Assembly (NCBI GenBank): GCA_022316685.1
Contig: JAKJHU010000033.1
Span: 1,354,321 to 1,418,320, forward strand
DNA length: 64,000 nt
Reading direction: 5' to 3'
Origin: Progne subis subis
Taxonomy: Eukaryota; Chordata; Aves; Passeriformes; Hirundinidae
Part shown: piece after piece, positions 37,801 to 50,770 of the stretch
Layout of the letters: each line of letters opens with the position of its first letter
Position numbering within the stretch: the first letter of the stretch is position 1
Translations under genes and position numbers: made by a program
The notes under the pieces: generated by a model
The model's database searches: none
The model's input: only the letters and a program-made list of their open reading frames with translations
What the model was told of the DNA's origin: nothing

Positions 37801-39970
37801 GATTTTGGTGTGATTTAAAGTCAGTCGTAATAATTTTTTGTTTTTATGTGAGAAGTCCCTCTTAGTCAGGCAAGACTGAGTTTCAGGCATTCTGTAGGTC
37901 TAATTTTGTCACACTCACCTTAGGATAGTAAGTCTCGCTGAAACCTAAAATAACTTTGCTGAAGATACTTAATGCAGGTGTTTATCTGCTATTTCAGTTC
38001 AGGCCTGGTGGTGGTGTTCATCCACAGTGATGTGTGATTGCATATGTGGGGACTTTCAAATGATCGCTACATCTGTGGTATCTTGGAGGCCTTTTTTATC
38101 CAGTTTTACAGACCGTGTTCCTGTGTGGTGTTTTGCGTGGGAATTTTTATCTTTGGGGGCATAAGGCTTTTGTGTAGTTTTTGAGGTTTTTTTACAAGTA
38201 GGTTAGTAATAAGAAGACACTTAGGGGGCCAGGGAATAGGTTTCCCAGTGGAGCTAGTATGTTCTAATTATGTTCATGGGGTGTACTTTATTCTCATCAG
38301 GCATAACTAGCACGTCTGGTTTGGCAAAATTAACTATTCTGCCAAGGCTTTGAAGTCACTAATGTTTGGGTTTTTTTTCCCTTCTCTTAATGAACCCTAT
38401 TACACTTTCCATACTCTGGCTGTGCGTTTGGCCAGGCTGTAGTGCCGATGGGAACAGGGGTGCAGATCAGCCATTGTGGAACAGCAGGACCCAGAGTCAC
38501 CTAGGATCCGGGAAAGGCGTGATTGAAACCAAGAATGCTTAAGAAAACGTGAAGGTTTTAGGAACAGGTCCTCTGTGAAGCCTCACAGGGAGACAGAGGG
38601 GTTTTTTGTCTGTGTCCTGGATTAAGTATATGACATCAACTTTCAAGGGATGGTAAAATTGAGAGGTCTTTCATTTTACAGTCAATGTGAGCTTTTCATT
38701 GAGTCTGTTGGAGTGGGCCAAGGATGAACCATGAAATTCTTCAGCTGGACAGGCTCAGCTTTTCTTCAGTTTTGGTGGAGAAATGTTTCTTGTGTGAAAG
38801 CTTTTGCTGTGGCAGTTCATAAAACTTCCCTGTTGGAAAAGAGCTAAGAGCGTCTCTGTCTAATTAGCCAAAACACTTTAATCCTCTTGCCAGACTACCT
38901 GCAGATAAGCCTTCAAGCAAAGTATGTGTTGAATTTCAGCTGGGAGTAGGTGTCTGGAAAAATTGAGAAGGTAAAGCAAATATGATACATTGTTCTAATA
39001 TACCAAAATCTTAGTCCCGTCCTCCTGTTGCTTTCCAGACCTTCAGTTTGGCTCTCACTTACTGTTTGGATTATGGGGTGTTATTACAGAATTGCTAATT
39101 AATTCTCTAAATGAATTTGCACCACTGTGATGCTTAAGTACTTTAATGGGAGCTACTGTTATCTCTGCAACAGAGGAAAGATTCTTTCCCCCCCAACCCA
39201 CCCAAATATTTGAGTTCTTTTGGTAGGGCATCACAACTGTTCAAATTTCAGTGGGAAGGTGCAGTGCTACAACAGTTTCTACTTAATTTCCATAGGAGCT
39301 ACTTTCTAATGCTAATTTCACGCTTGATAAATACAGTCCCCTGTTGCCTAGGCAGCAAGTTATGGCACAAATGTTCATTACTGCACTACTGGTTAATGAG
39401 TCTCTAGTGTTCTGGAGAAATTAGAGCCAGAATTAAGTGGGTTTACTCATTTTAATCTTAAGTCACCCCCAGCCTAATGTTTCCAGTTAGATGTGGTCCG
39501 CGAGTGCAACAGTGACTGAGTAAGCAGAAGAACTTTCAGAAGCGTTCAGTACAGCACCACCAGAGTAAATGCACACTTCTGCCTTGGTTGTTCTTTTAGA
39601 GGTCTGCTGGTTTATAAGGGTGTCTTTGCTATGAACAGCAAAATATGTAAAATTCTACAACTGAGGTGTCTAGAAATACACTTCTTGTCAACATTTGTAG
39701 TCTTTCTTAGTGTTGTCTAGCTTGGCCAAGTGAGCCTGACAGTCTAAGCAATTTCAGAATCATGTTTTTGTGTGCTGACAGAGCTTTGTGTCCTGTCATT
39801 CCCAAATTTACTGTAAAACAAATTAGGGCATATTTGATTTGATGTCTTGAGGCAACAGTAGTATTTTGCGATACGAATGTGTCAAGGTAGCTTTTGCCTG
39901 TGGCTGGTTTTGCATCAAGTTCTCCATTTCCCTTTCTTATAGATGATCTCATTTGTAAAGATCTGTTCAA

Positions 39971-39999
39971 TTCACATGTAATTCAGTTCACATGTAATT
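39971..39999. repeat. Short direct repeat, 16-bp period
   Basis: The sequence ttcacatgtaatt occurs at 39,971-39,983 and 39,987-39,999 with the spacer cag. Each copy contains the palindrome ACATGT. No function is apparent. Confidence 0.95.
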
Positions 40000-42488
40000 A
40001 AGGCAAGAATTCCTTGGTGTTCAGTTGGTTGAGAGTGGGGGCTCTGCTTGTTGACCTTTTCTTTGGTGACTCAGCATGGAGAACTCAGCACTTCCCTGCC
40101 AGGCAGAGACCATTGTTAACTTCTATCCCATTATTATTTTTCATTTAAAAGCTAATTTGCTCTTTTGCCTTCAATCTCTGTCATACACATTATTCCAACT
40201 GTTAAATAATATGAAAGTTTGTCTTTGGCAGGCTGCACATGTCGTCTTGCCTTGGGAAATCAAAGGGGAGGATTACATAACAGCTGACAGTGAATTTGGC
40301 TCTAGAATGTCATTAAACTAATGAATGTTGAGTTTTCTTCCCCAGCCACAATATTCTTGAGATCAAAACTAAGAAGTCTTTTAATGTGTAACCTAGAGTG
40401 CATGTAGGTGAATTGCAAAACTTCAGCAGCTTTCTGATCCTACACTATAAACCAGAGCATAATCCTTGGTTTAAGAACTGGAAGTACAATCCTGATACAT
40501 GGAAGTTAGTTGATCCTAAGTGAATTCAGAATAATTTAATTTTTAATTTTTTTCCTGTCTCTAAAGTTACAGCTTCCTAAATTTGATATGGGCTTTCTGA
40601 AGGACTCCCATACTGCCTATTTGAATGCAAGAAAACATTATCTTTATTTGTGCAAAGCTTAAAAAAAAAAAAAATCTATGAGGAGGAAAGGTCTGGTAAA
40701 ACCACTTATTTATTACATGCTTTTAAAAACTCACAAAGACTTTAAAGTGAATCCTGTTGCCAACATATATGTATTAATTGAAACACAAAGCTTTGGCCTG
40801 GAATTGCCAAATTCACCTTTTTATCATTGGAGATCCTTAATGCTTATGTAAAATGAGAAGAAGGAAAACAATCACACTCATTCAGTTTGAAAGCATAGTT
40901 TTGTGTGAAGCAGCACTTTACCACATCTTAGAACTTTTCCACTGATATTTACTGAAAGAATATATTTGGCTACACTCGGTGCTGGCTTTGTGCTGGGGCT
41001 ACAGTATCATAGCTCTGTTGTTTGTTTGCTAAGTTAGAAGCACTGTAGCTGCTGTAACATCAATACAAGTCAGAATGCATTTTAGTACAAAAAAAAAGAA
41101 TTTCTTGCAGTGCTCTGTTGACTCTTCACATGTTTGAAAGTCTGCAGTGGGCAGGAATTTCCAAATCAGAAGAAGATATAATAGGATGCATGGGGGTGGA
41201 CTGCTGTGTTCAGGATGCTGTTTGCTCTAATGCACTTGATTACTCCTGCTTAAGAAAAGAGCTTGTTTTAACTCCTAAGTCATATTGTGATTTTTGTTGC
41301 CGTCTGTTATAAGAAGGAGAATACTCAGTGCATTTAGAGACATTTTCTCTTGTTGAATATACAAAAATTGTGATTCTGGTAGTTAAAACTAGCCTTAGTT
41401 CAGGCTTCAGACTTTCCTTACACATCAAGGAAGTCTATTTTGCAAACTAATTAGGATCCCAGGGCAGATGAGATGCTTGAAACTTTTACACTTACATGTG
41501 TACGGGCTAGTGCAGCCCAGATATCAAGGGCAGATAATGGAAAGTACCAAATAAAATAGCGACATTAAGGATAACCAGATTCATTAAAAAGAACTGGACA
41601 TTTTAATGTATCGGCTTGGGTAATAAGCCTGATGCAGAAATATAGCCTATATGAGTCACAACCATTGTAAGAAGCTGTGTATTTATTTTTTGGTGATAGG
41701 GTAATTTTCTTAAAACATACCATTTTTTCTCTTAAAGCTGTGGCAGACTGTTCAGGGTTCCTATAGCTATGCCTGTTTGTTGATCTCATGGTACCTTCAA
41801 ATTTGGATTGAGTTTCTTTCCACAGAACTTGTCCCCATTCCTGTTTCTCCATCAAGAAACTGTTGTTTTGTGCAGGATCAAGGCAAGTGACTAATGTTCT
41901 CTGAAAATCTATTCAGATTCAGAATCTGCTTAAAATTAAGAGCAAAATAAGCAGCACATGCTCCTTTTAGATAACTAGGTACTTGCAATCTTGTGCCTGT
42001 GCTGCACAGGCAGAGTGGGTCAAGCTGGAAATTGGAATTACAAATGAAAAATATATGGTTCTATTTACTCAGTATTTAAATCTGTAGTAAATCTTATTTA
42101 CTGTTTTGCTTGCTTTGTATGCATAGCCTACTCTCTTCAGCATTCAGAGGCAAAAAGTGTATTAACGTTTAATATAAAATACTTCAGTCTGGACATAGTG
42201 TTCAAGGTGCTTGCTAAGTGTACAAAACGTTTTGTTAAATGTTCAAGGCCAGTGCCTTGGGGAAAACTATTCCAAGTGTACTAAAGCAGTGTGGTAAGCT
42301 GGGATGGGCTCCTCTGCCACCACCAGCGCCAGGTGGCTGGAAGAAGCTGGGTGGAGTCAAAGTCACATCTTGGTATCCTTGCTTTGCTGAGGTGCTCTCA
42401 GGTCACACTGTGTGTACAGTCCTCCATCCCACCACTCTCCTCGGCCTCCAGGCACCTGTGGCTGCAGGCTTTCCAGAAGCAGAAACAG

Positions 42489-42523
42489 CTTGTATTTAGC
42501 AAACAACATCCTTGTATTTAGCA
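42489..42523. repeat. 13-bp direct repeat, 22-bp period
   Basis: The sequence cttgtatttagca occurs at 42,489-42,501 and 42,511-42,523. The 9 bp between them are aacaacatc. The copies are identical. Confidence 0.95.
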
Positions 42524-43918
42524 GCATTCAGCTGACTTATTTTCCTTGAATCCATCCAGTTTATTCTTTTAACTCATTTAACTTTATCTCCACTTTTATA
42601 TCCTGAGACACTCTCATCCATGGCTTTAGTGTATGTGGCTGCCTACCTCCTTGATTGCTTTGACCTTGCTATCATGCTTTATTTTAAAAACCTGAGAGGA
42701 ATGGGAGTACATTTGGAAAAGCATTTAGGAAGGCAGGATTTGAAGGTAATCTAAAGTGCTATCTTGGCTCAAGATAGGTTCACCCTGCAGCTAGTAAAGT
42801 GCCTGCTTCTTCAGACTTCTGTACTGGCCAGCTAGAATACTTTGTTAATTTGCTCTATTATCATCAGATGCGGGGAGAATATTATTTTAGAAATAATTTT
42901 AAGCTGTGTTTTAAACAAATATCCAGATGAGGCTAGTTTCAGTGTCTTAGGTAAATAGATCATTGTACTGATTCAGTCCATGTGTAGTTACATGACCATC
43001 CTTGACTTGTCCGGCTGAATTCCTGTTTACCTCCCCATTTACTAAATGAATGTTCCTTTTCTGAAAAGAAGATAAGCATTATCTCCCTTTCTATTTATTT
43101 CCTTCCCCTCCTTTTCCCTCATCTTTTAATATCAGTGTTAGTTAGGGGTGTGCATTAATTTAAAAATTCTTCTCCCTGCTTAGTCATGTCTTTTCATTGT
43201 CTTCCTCGAGGACTTCGTGACTTGTCTTCAAAAATGCAGACTCGGGGCATAAGACCATAGTTGAAGAGAGTATGACACAACCTATAACAAGGTTTAGCTA
43301 TGTATTATTTGACAGAAGATGGGTTATTTTTATACCAACAGTTACAGAGAGAGCTGAGCTGACTTTCCTTGGGCTAATCTTAAAAACCCGAAATGCAGGA
43401 GATCCCCGTGCTGAGATTTTCCTGACTGCCTTGGGCCTGAAGCTATCACATCCTGTCTACTTGTGCTAATTTGCTGCTCTACTTAGACTAACAAGCTGCA
43501 GGGTGTTGCAGATCTGCCCTGGGTTGAGTTGTCAGTGTAGCCTGCTTTCTGCTTTAGACATTCTCTTTGCATGTGCTTGATGGATGCTTCAGTCCTGTAT
43601 AGGATCTGCAGCTGGGAGTATGCTGGAACCAGATGGTGATGATAATTTCCCTTAGTCTCTTTCTCCCAAGACTTTGTGTCTTGGTGTAGTTTTCTGATGA
43701 ATTTCAAAGTGATGACAAGTGTAATAATTTATGGTTGTTTTCAGTCTCCAAAGGACCCTCCTCTACTTCCCATCTTGTAGAGCTAGGAGTAAACTTTCTG
43801 TGAGTGTTATCAAGTTCATTTGCCTCTTGCTTTGTCTGGCACCATTCTGTGTTTTTCAGGGTGATGCTTGGTAACTCTGAAATCAGAGCAAGCTCTTGCT
43901 GTCTATTTTTGCTGTGGG

Positions 43919-43970
43919 TTTTTTTTTGTTTGTTTTTTGTTTTTTTTGTTTTTTGTTTTTTTTTTCTTTT
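43919..43970. repeat. T-rich tract with G interruptions
   Basis: There are about 52 bp of T runs broken by single G and one C. It generates artificial phenylalanine-rich plus-strand and lysine-rich minus-strand reading frames, which should be ignored. Confidence 0.95.
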
Positions 43971-46900
43971 ACCCAAGGTACATTATAGTCAGGGCAACTC
44001 AAATGATGTCTCATCTTTCTATCTGGAAATACTGTTCTGGTGAAAGTTGACACTGACTGGTTTATCTAGGTTTTCTGAAGAAACACGTTCTATCCATTAT
44101 GGATGTCTGCCTTTTTTTTTTTAATATACTGTGCTCTTTGTGCTTTTATTACTCACCTTCTCTAGTGTTGTCTCTAAATGATATGGGCGATCCCAGGGTA
44201 CTTTGACCTCTGAGCAACCTTTGCCTTCTCTTTGGATTTTGAATGTGTTCTTTGTAGTAATTCTGCTGTCAGGATGTTATTTCATCCTCTGGCAGCTACT
44301 GCAACATTAAGTATGTAAACTTCTTTTAGTGTCAGAGGCACATGGGCACTGAGGGGAGAAAGGAGAGGTCTCAGGTGCATGTAAGGGAAAGGTGATGCTT
44401 GGCCTCTGCATAAGCCAGGTTATGTTTCAGCAGGAAAACTTGCCTTGCACCAGATAAGTTCTGTATAAGTTTTGTTATCTCTTGAGCAGTTTCTGAGGCA
44501 GCATCTGACCACAGTACCCCTCCAGGTGCATGTTGCTTTCAGGCAATTGAGAGCTCCCCTGATTTGATGTGTGTACTTGTTCTGCTGCTGCTGGGTTCAC
44601 TGCCTGGCATCTGAGGGCCACACTGGAGGGATGGATAAAGTCAAACCGTCTGTGAGGGCACCTTGGTGTTTATTACAACAGCAAGGGCTGGTTACCCTAG
44701 AGTAAAGTATTGTGCTGTAAAGGACAGGATGCAGGGTAATGCGTGCCTTGACTCCTCAGGATGCAGTCTCAGTGGTCTGGGGAGAGGTCAGTAATACTTG
44801 ACAACATAGCTACAAGGAGGCTTTTTGGGAGCAATGGTTTTCAAAATTAGAGATGATGGAGGGCCATGAAGATTGGTCATGTGAGAAAAGAGAGTAAACA
44901 AGCAAAGTTGAGGACACTGCATTCAGTTAAAGTAGAAGAAAACAGGAAGGTGTCTGAATTGCTCGGCTGCTTTCTGGCTCTGAGCTTCTCTCTGCAGTCT
45001 CCTGTGGCTGGGAGGAGAGAAGGTGTCAGGACAGCCTGATGTCTTGTATGGAGCCATGAGGTGATCTCACTTGTCTTTTCAGAGTCCAATGATAGCTGGA
45101 GTGAGATGCACAGCAAACCTCCTTCTCTTCTATGCCCCAATGCTGGGACACCCAGGTCTGTGATCTGCCTTGGCTAAGTGTGCAATACAAGGGACACCTT
45201 TCAGTGTTAGCAAGCATCTGATCTCATTTTGCATGTTTTGCACATATAACCCAACTAGGCTCTGAACCTCACGTGACATCTAACCTGGCTTCACTGTGCC
45301 TCAGATCTTACAAGCATGATTTTTTGGTGATAATACTAGGCTTGAAAGATGTTTGGAGCAGACTCTCCTTAGTGACTATTTTTGCAAAAAAATACAGGCT
45401 GGACTAAGACCAACCTTCTCATTCTGGTCATTGCATTTCCAGAAGTAGGTTAGAAGTAGGCTGGGATGAATGTGTGCCTTGTCCAGTTCCTCCCCACTTC
45501 TGCAGAGAAAAACTCTGAGGGGGAGGGCATGGGCTTGCTGGAGTTTGTTAACTTCAGGGGGGAGGATCTGACCTCACTGCTATCTCATCATAAAAAAAAA
45601 AAATACAGCAAATTTAGTGACCCTCTAGAGGGAAATGGGATTTTTCTGTCTAGAAATTGGATTTTTCTGTTCTCAGAACTGTGCTGAGGTTGTGGCTCTG
45701 CCTTGCTTCTGCCAAATAAGCTCAGGATAACTAATGAACTTGAGCAGAAACCTGCCTGCAGGAGCTGCAGCAGCACTCCTTGCATTTTACTGTTAATATC
45801 AGATTGCTTTTTGCAGCTTTTCCCTTTTCAGGGTCTTGTTTCCATTTCTGTTGTGTCTCCTACACCTTCCATTTTTCCTTGCATTTTCTGTTCTCTAACT
45901 CTTCCCTTTATACACTCCTGTTTGGTGTTTTTCAGTTGACCGGTGCCTTATTTCTGTCTTGTGAACTTGTTCCTTTCTTCATGTTGCCTGTGTTTGTGTG
46001 CCTTTTGTGCAGTGCAGTGCTGATAAGAGTGGGACAGACAGAAAAAAACCAACTTACTGGAGCTGTAACTGTGGTGGTTAAAGAGCTGAGACCTCAGGTT
46101 CTCCTAACATAACAGCCAGGTGGGTATCCCTCCTCCATTATCCTGGTCCAGGACATCCCCTTCACCCCTCCCTCTGCCCAGTGCAGCTGTGATCCAGTGG
46201 GTGAGCAGGGCTCTGTGATGCTGCAGGGGGAGTTCCTGTAGCAACGGTTGTGTGGCCAAATGCAGAGAAATCTAGCTTGGTGGAGGAGTAAAACCTGGAC
46301 ATCTTAGAAGGATTACAGTCCCAGTTTAGGGGCTACAGGTATGTTCTAGAGCACAAGAATTTAACAATAATGACTAGAAATCCCTGAAATATGTAGTTTT
46401 GCCTATAATTGCTTGTGGTTCCTCTAGTTTTTGTGGAGAACTGCCATTTGACATCAACTCTTTTCCATGGAGAAGTCCTGCTGTGTATTCAGGGGAGGAG
46501 CATCTCCTGCTGTAAGCTCTCTACCGGTTTGAATCAGCTGAATCACCCAGAATTTCAGTGGGAAAAGTGTCCAACAGTGTTTGTGCTATCCATAAATGAT
46601 CATGAGCTCAGATACTTTGGGAGATGGAGGAAGCGTTGCAAGTGCAGCAGAGATGTCTTGGGAGGCTGCTCACTCTTCCCTGCTGCCTTGGTGCCGCTGC
46701 AGTGACGCAAGCACGTGCTGACACAGAACTGGTGGCCAAATGCTTCTTTCCTTTGCTCCAGTATTAATCAGCTGCTAGTTGTGGCTGCAAACCACACTCC
46801 CTGCTCCAGCTTGATCAGTGGACAACTTTCAGGGAGGGACTGCTAGAAGAGAAATAAAGACAGAGTTACAGGGAAGAGGCATGGAGAGAAATTCCTGTGC

Positions 46901-48327
46901 TTTACTGTTTCCTCAAGGTTTGTGGCTGTCTGGACCCACAAGCCACCAAATGCAAATGTTCCCAATCTGCTGAATCCCTTTAGGAGAGGGACAAAATAAG
47001 AGATGGCTTCTTCCCATGGTGAATAGGTACCCATGGCTTGGGAGTGCTGCTGTGTCCCAGAGGATGTAAACCTGAGCAGCGCTTATCCAGCTTGCCGTCC
47101 TGCTACCTGTGGGAAGGGAGTCTGGCCACTGAATAACAGCATTAGAGTCACTTTATTTAAAAAAAAAATAGTTTGGGTTTTTTTTAAATGCCAGTTGTCT
47201 GTTAGTTTCCAGCTAGTTGCTTTCTATAGTATTATGGTTGTTAGCTGGGAAAGGTTGGAAGATGAGCTCTTGACTCGCTCCTCTAAGCATCTTGGTCTGG
47301 AATTACTTAAGTGGTAATAAATTACTTTTGGTGCTAGTTTCCAAACTGCAAAATTAGTTTCATCCTCATTGTCACGAATCCTCTGTTTTATCGAATGCCA
47401 TTTGTTTTTGTCATGCAAAAACCAAATCACTGTTCAGTTTAAATGAAGTACAGGAGATAAACAGCACAGATGGTGGCATAAGTCAGGTCTTGGACTAGCT
47501 GAATTTTAAATGTTACAGAGGTACAACTTGAAAAGTTTTCATAGCATAAATAAATGGAAATCCCACTCACCAGCGACTTATTGCATCTGATCAAACACTG
47601 CTGATGAGAGAATAAAAATGGTGAATATCCAAAGGACCTGCTGAAGTTGTGTAATCCAGTCTGGCTGCTCTCTCATCCTCTTGTACTCTGGCATGTTGGG
47701 TGCCAGACCAACATATCTGGATCCCATGTCCTGTAGGGGAGACATTGCACTCTCTGGAGCTGTGATTTTGCATGTGGGGGAAGACAGGCGAGAGTTTGTG
47801 TGTTTATCTGTCATTTTGACTTCTCAAAATGCCTTTGAATGAGTGTTTAGAAGTGTCCTAAAAAGGCATAGAGGACCATCAATGGCAGTTGCACGGAATG
47901 GATTGAAGTGGAGAGCACTGGAGCTTAATCTGGTGAATATTTGGATGAAACTGCTGTCTTGAACCTCCCTGGAATAAATATTTGATGTAAGCAGCACCTT
48001 CTACTTTAAGGTTACCAGTTTCCATTTCTCTTTAGTGTTGAATGGCTGTCCTGTGACAGTCTCTGTAACCATACAACATGATAATTCCCACCTCCTTAGG
48101 CTTGCTGTGTGCAAGAGTGAATGTTTGAGTGGGCTCTCTGGTTATGCCCAGGTCCTGGATTTGACTGGCCTCTGGAGTAACAGCACAACCTGGTGCTTAC
48201 ACCCCTGTCGGGGGATTAGGAGCTTGTGCTGCAGGAGGAGGTGCTGAGGCACAGGCTTGAACTTCAGTCCTGCCATCCTCATGTCTGTGAACCTTGTCCC
48301 TAATTATAACCTGAAAACCATAATGTG

Positions 48328-48351
48328 AAAAGGCTGTGTAATCAGCCTTTT
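48328..48351. other. Perfect 8-bp stem hairpin
   Basis: AAAAGGCT at 48,328-48,335 and its exact reverse complement AGCCTTTT at 48,344-48,351 enclose an 8-nt loop. The right arm followed by T resembles a simple stem with a U tail, but no RNA polymerase III gene or bacterial context is present, so no terminator role is claimed. Confidence 0.6.
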
Positions 48352-49714
48352 TGTCCTGTGCCTGATAGATTGAAGTTAAGGTACTGGTAAATGGGAAATA
48401 TCCAGAAAATAGGAAATAATCTCTGCAGCTGGGTTCTGACCCTGTCAGACATGCTTATACTCACTGTGGTTCTTTCTCAGAGCTTCCAGTAAGTGCAGTG
48501 TTGGAGGCTCCTGTAAGCCTTAAAATAAAACCTTGACTTAAGGGAAAAAGTTTGCATCCTAATTGCATTTTCTGATATGCCTCAGCAATAAATATGTTAG
48601 AGACTGCTCTCCCAGTATTCAGGGTACACAGCAGCCCCAAACTGCCTCCTTCAGCCTTGGTGACTCATACAGAGAAGCCAATTCCCAGGACTTCAATCTC
48701 TTGATGTCCTTAGAAAACCCCTTAGGTCAGTGGCCACCCACGCAATCCAGTAGCCAAATGAAAATTAAATGCATTATGAAAAGATTCTGTTGTTGAAAGG
48801 CCAACAACAGACCAAGGGGTTTCTTGGAACAGTGTTTCATACCTGTTCCATTAGCAGCTTGTCTTTTTAGCCTTCTCAGGACTCTGAAATTCAGGTCAGA
48901 AAAGGAGCATGGTGTTCCAAGAAAATGAAGGAAATTGGGCAATGCTGATTGCTGGTATGTGCTACCGTATCTCTGGAGATCTTTTTGATCATATTAAAGA
49001 GGTAGGAACTTTTTTTAATCAGCTTTATTTCTTTGTAAATCTTCAGACTTAATTCTTTTTTTCTCTGCCAGTCTAATTGCAAAAATAATAACAGCTATTT
49101 TGATGGATCCTGCGTGATTATTCTGCTCCCGGTAGTCTGAGGCTCTCTGATATTTTTAAAATACTCTGAATGTTTATAATTGCAGAATTGAAGAAAATTC
49201 AGTACATGACATGAATATGGGAATGGGTCCATAGTTTGATAACTGGTGGTTCATTTGAAAGGCCGTGGAGAGCAGGCAGTTGCCTACAGGAACTATGGGC
49301 TTGGGTGGCATCCAAGAAGATGCTAAACCTTTCCTGTTCAGGAAGGGGGTGACAGCAGAGGAGTGATACATGTTGGCATATGGAGCTTAGTGAAGTAACG
49401 TAGGGATTTTTGATAAGGGCTGCAGGTGTTCTTGGTAGCTCTTCTGGCTCATAACTTTTTGCTGGTTCACTGATCATATAGGCATTCACTCTTCTTCCCC
49501 ATCTCAGAAACACACTCCTATGTTTGTAAAATATTTCTACATTCTTACATTGATGCCATCCCGCCGTTTTTCACATTTTGGGGTTTGTCTTATCTGCCTA
49601 CTGTAATCCATAGCACAGAATATTTCTACACAGCTTGCTGCTCTGAGTGACACTTCTTCATTTCATTCTTTGGTGGCTGCAGCAAATTTTTGTGAGTGCT
49701 GTGCTGATTGGGGG

Positions 49715-49750
49715 TTTTTTGTTTGTTTGTTTGTTTTACCTTTTTTTTTT
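49715..49750. repeat. (GTTT)n and poly-T just left of the CR1 copy
   Basis: Four GTTT units and a 10-T run end about 40 bp before the 3' tail of the minus-strand CR1. It may be pre-existing sequence at the insertion site. Confidence 0.9.
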
Positions 49751-49851
49751 CAAGAAATCTTTAAACATGTATCCTTCACAGCTTTTCATAAAACTATAGA
49801 ATGTCATAGGTTGGAAGGGACCTAAAAGATCATCTAGTTCCAACCCCTCTG

Positions 49852-50157
49852 TTATGGACGGGGATACATTTCACTAGACCAGAGTTCCATCCAGCCTTGA
49901 ATACTTCCAGGAATGGGGCATCTGCAGCTTCTCTGGGCAAGCTGTTCCAGTGTCACCACCCTCACAAGAAAGATTTTTTTCTTAACATCTAATTTAAACC
50001 TACTGTCTTTGAGTTTGAAGCCATTTCCCCTTGTCCTGTTATCCCAGGCCCTTGTAAATAGTCCCTCTCCATCTTTATTTTGGGCTCCCTTCAGGTCTCT
50101 GATGGCTGCAATTAGGTTACCCTGAAGCCTTCTCTTTTCCAGTCTGAATAATCCCAA
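49852..50157 (-). pseudogene. CR1 ORF2 C-terminal fragment
   Basis: This is a 101-residue open segment at the 3' end of the CR1 copy. It begins with LFRLEKRRLQGNLIAA and contains NRTRGNGFKLK followed by RFKLDVKKKIF. These match the C-terminal region of CR1 proteins, typically LEKRRLRGDLI and RTRGNGLKLRQGRFRLDIRKNFF. The conserved WNxLP stretch that normally follows is degraded here (VTLEQLAQRSCRCPIPG). It is a decayed remnant with no expected product. Confidence 0.88.
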
Positions 50158-50209
50158 TTCTCTGAGCCTTTCCTCCTAGGAGAAGTGCTGATCATCTCAG
50201 TGGCCTCCT

Positions 50210-50452
50210 CTAGGCCTGCTCCAATGTGGTCCATGTCCTTCCTGCGTTGGGACCCCAGAGCTGGATGCAGCCCTGCGTCTCACCAGGGTGGAGCAGAGGG
50301 GCAGAATCCCCTCCATGGTGCTTTGGATGCAGCCCAGGACATGCTTGGTTTCTGGGCTGTGAGTGCATGTGGCTGGCCCATGTCCAGCTCACCCCCACCA
50401 GCACCCCCAAGTCCTTCTGGGCAGGGCTGCTCTCCATCTGTCCATCCCCCAT
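50210..50452 (-). pseudogene. CR1 ORF2 fragment downstream of the RT motif
   Basis: This is an 80-residue open segment in the same CR1 copy. It contains SPAQKDLGVLVGVSW near the start and GCIQLWGP near residues 61-68, both characteristic of the region after the polymerase palm in CR1 proteins (usual forms SPAEKDLGVLVD and EYCIQLWGP). Several intervening residues differ from the family. It is in a different open segment from both the FADD part and the C-terminal part, which shows indels or stops on both sides. No function is expected. Confidence 0.85.
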
Positions 50453-50520
50453 GCTGGATTGATGCCGGGGGTTGCCCTGACTCAGGTGCAGTACCTTGTA
50501 GTTGATCTTATTAAACTTCC

Positions 50521-50724
50521 TCAGGTTGCAGTGGGCCCAATTCTTGAATATGTCCAGGTCCCTGTGGATGGCATCCTGTCCTTAGGTGTGTCAACTGCAT
50601 GTCTCAGCTTGGTGTCATCTGCAAATTTGCTCAGAGTGCACTTGATTCCTTCATCTGTGCCATTAATGAAGATATTAAATAGCACTGGTATTAGTACAGA
50701 CCCCTGAGAGACACTGCTTAGCAC
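50521..50724 (-). pseudogene. CR1 reverse-transcriptase fragment
   Basis: This is a 67-residue open segment inside the larger CR1 copy. Residues 6-16 read [11 protein letters not shown], matching the conserved RT block usually seen as PQGSxLGPxLF. Residues 34-37 are FADD (50,614-50,625), the metal-binding catalytic motif of LINE polymerases. The following TKL and AVDT also match CR1. After about residue 48 the frame drifts from the family, and the protein continues in another frame at 50,210-50,452, so the ORF is broken. It is a fragment of a protein that normally has an endonuclease plus a polymerase domain; the endonuclease part is absent. Confidence 0.9.
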
Positions 50725-50770
50725 TCATGTCCATTGTGACTCTGAGCTGTTGATCACTGTCCTCTTTTGT

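Larger units (their letters stand above)
37801..49714. other. Unique noncoding sequence, no gene recognised
   Basis: There is no recognised transposon or gene. Minus-strand donor-like sites occur at 37,913 (AAG gtgagt) and 44,152 (AAG gtgagt), each with a weak upstream acceptor. Frames of up to 110 codons (for example 45,780-46,112) are cysteine- and phenylalanine-rich translations of T-rich sequence. A short GC-rich inverted repeat (gccacc and ggtggc) lies at 42,316-42,337. Confidence 0.55.
49788..50770 (-). mobile_element. CR1 LINE, 5'-truncated copy
   Basis: This is a non-LTR retrotransposon of the CR1 family, read on the minus strand, so its 3' end is at the low coordinate. The left edge shows the CR1 tail, where ATTCTATG-like sequence (here actatagaatgtcatagg) is followed by the diagnostic ttggaagggacct. 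The body runs through the last part of the reverse transcriptase and the C-terminal region, then fades near 50,770. About 1 kb of an element normally near 4.5 kb is present, which is the usual 5' truncation. Frames are interrupted by stops and shifts, so the copy is dead. It lies about 40 bp to the right of a GTTT/T-rich stretch. Family assignment is from established knowledge of avian CR1; the subfamily was not determined. Confidence 0.93.

Noticed and set aside
42316..42337. GC-rich inverted repeat considered as a CTCF-type site
   Set aside because: Neither strand fits the CTCF core (CCASYAGRKGGC) well, and the 6-bp stem is too short to be notable.
43704..44050. Lysine-rich minus and phenylalanine-rich plus frames
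   Set aside because: They are translations of the T-rich tract at 43,919-43,970, not proteins.
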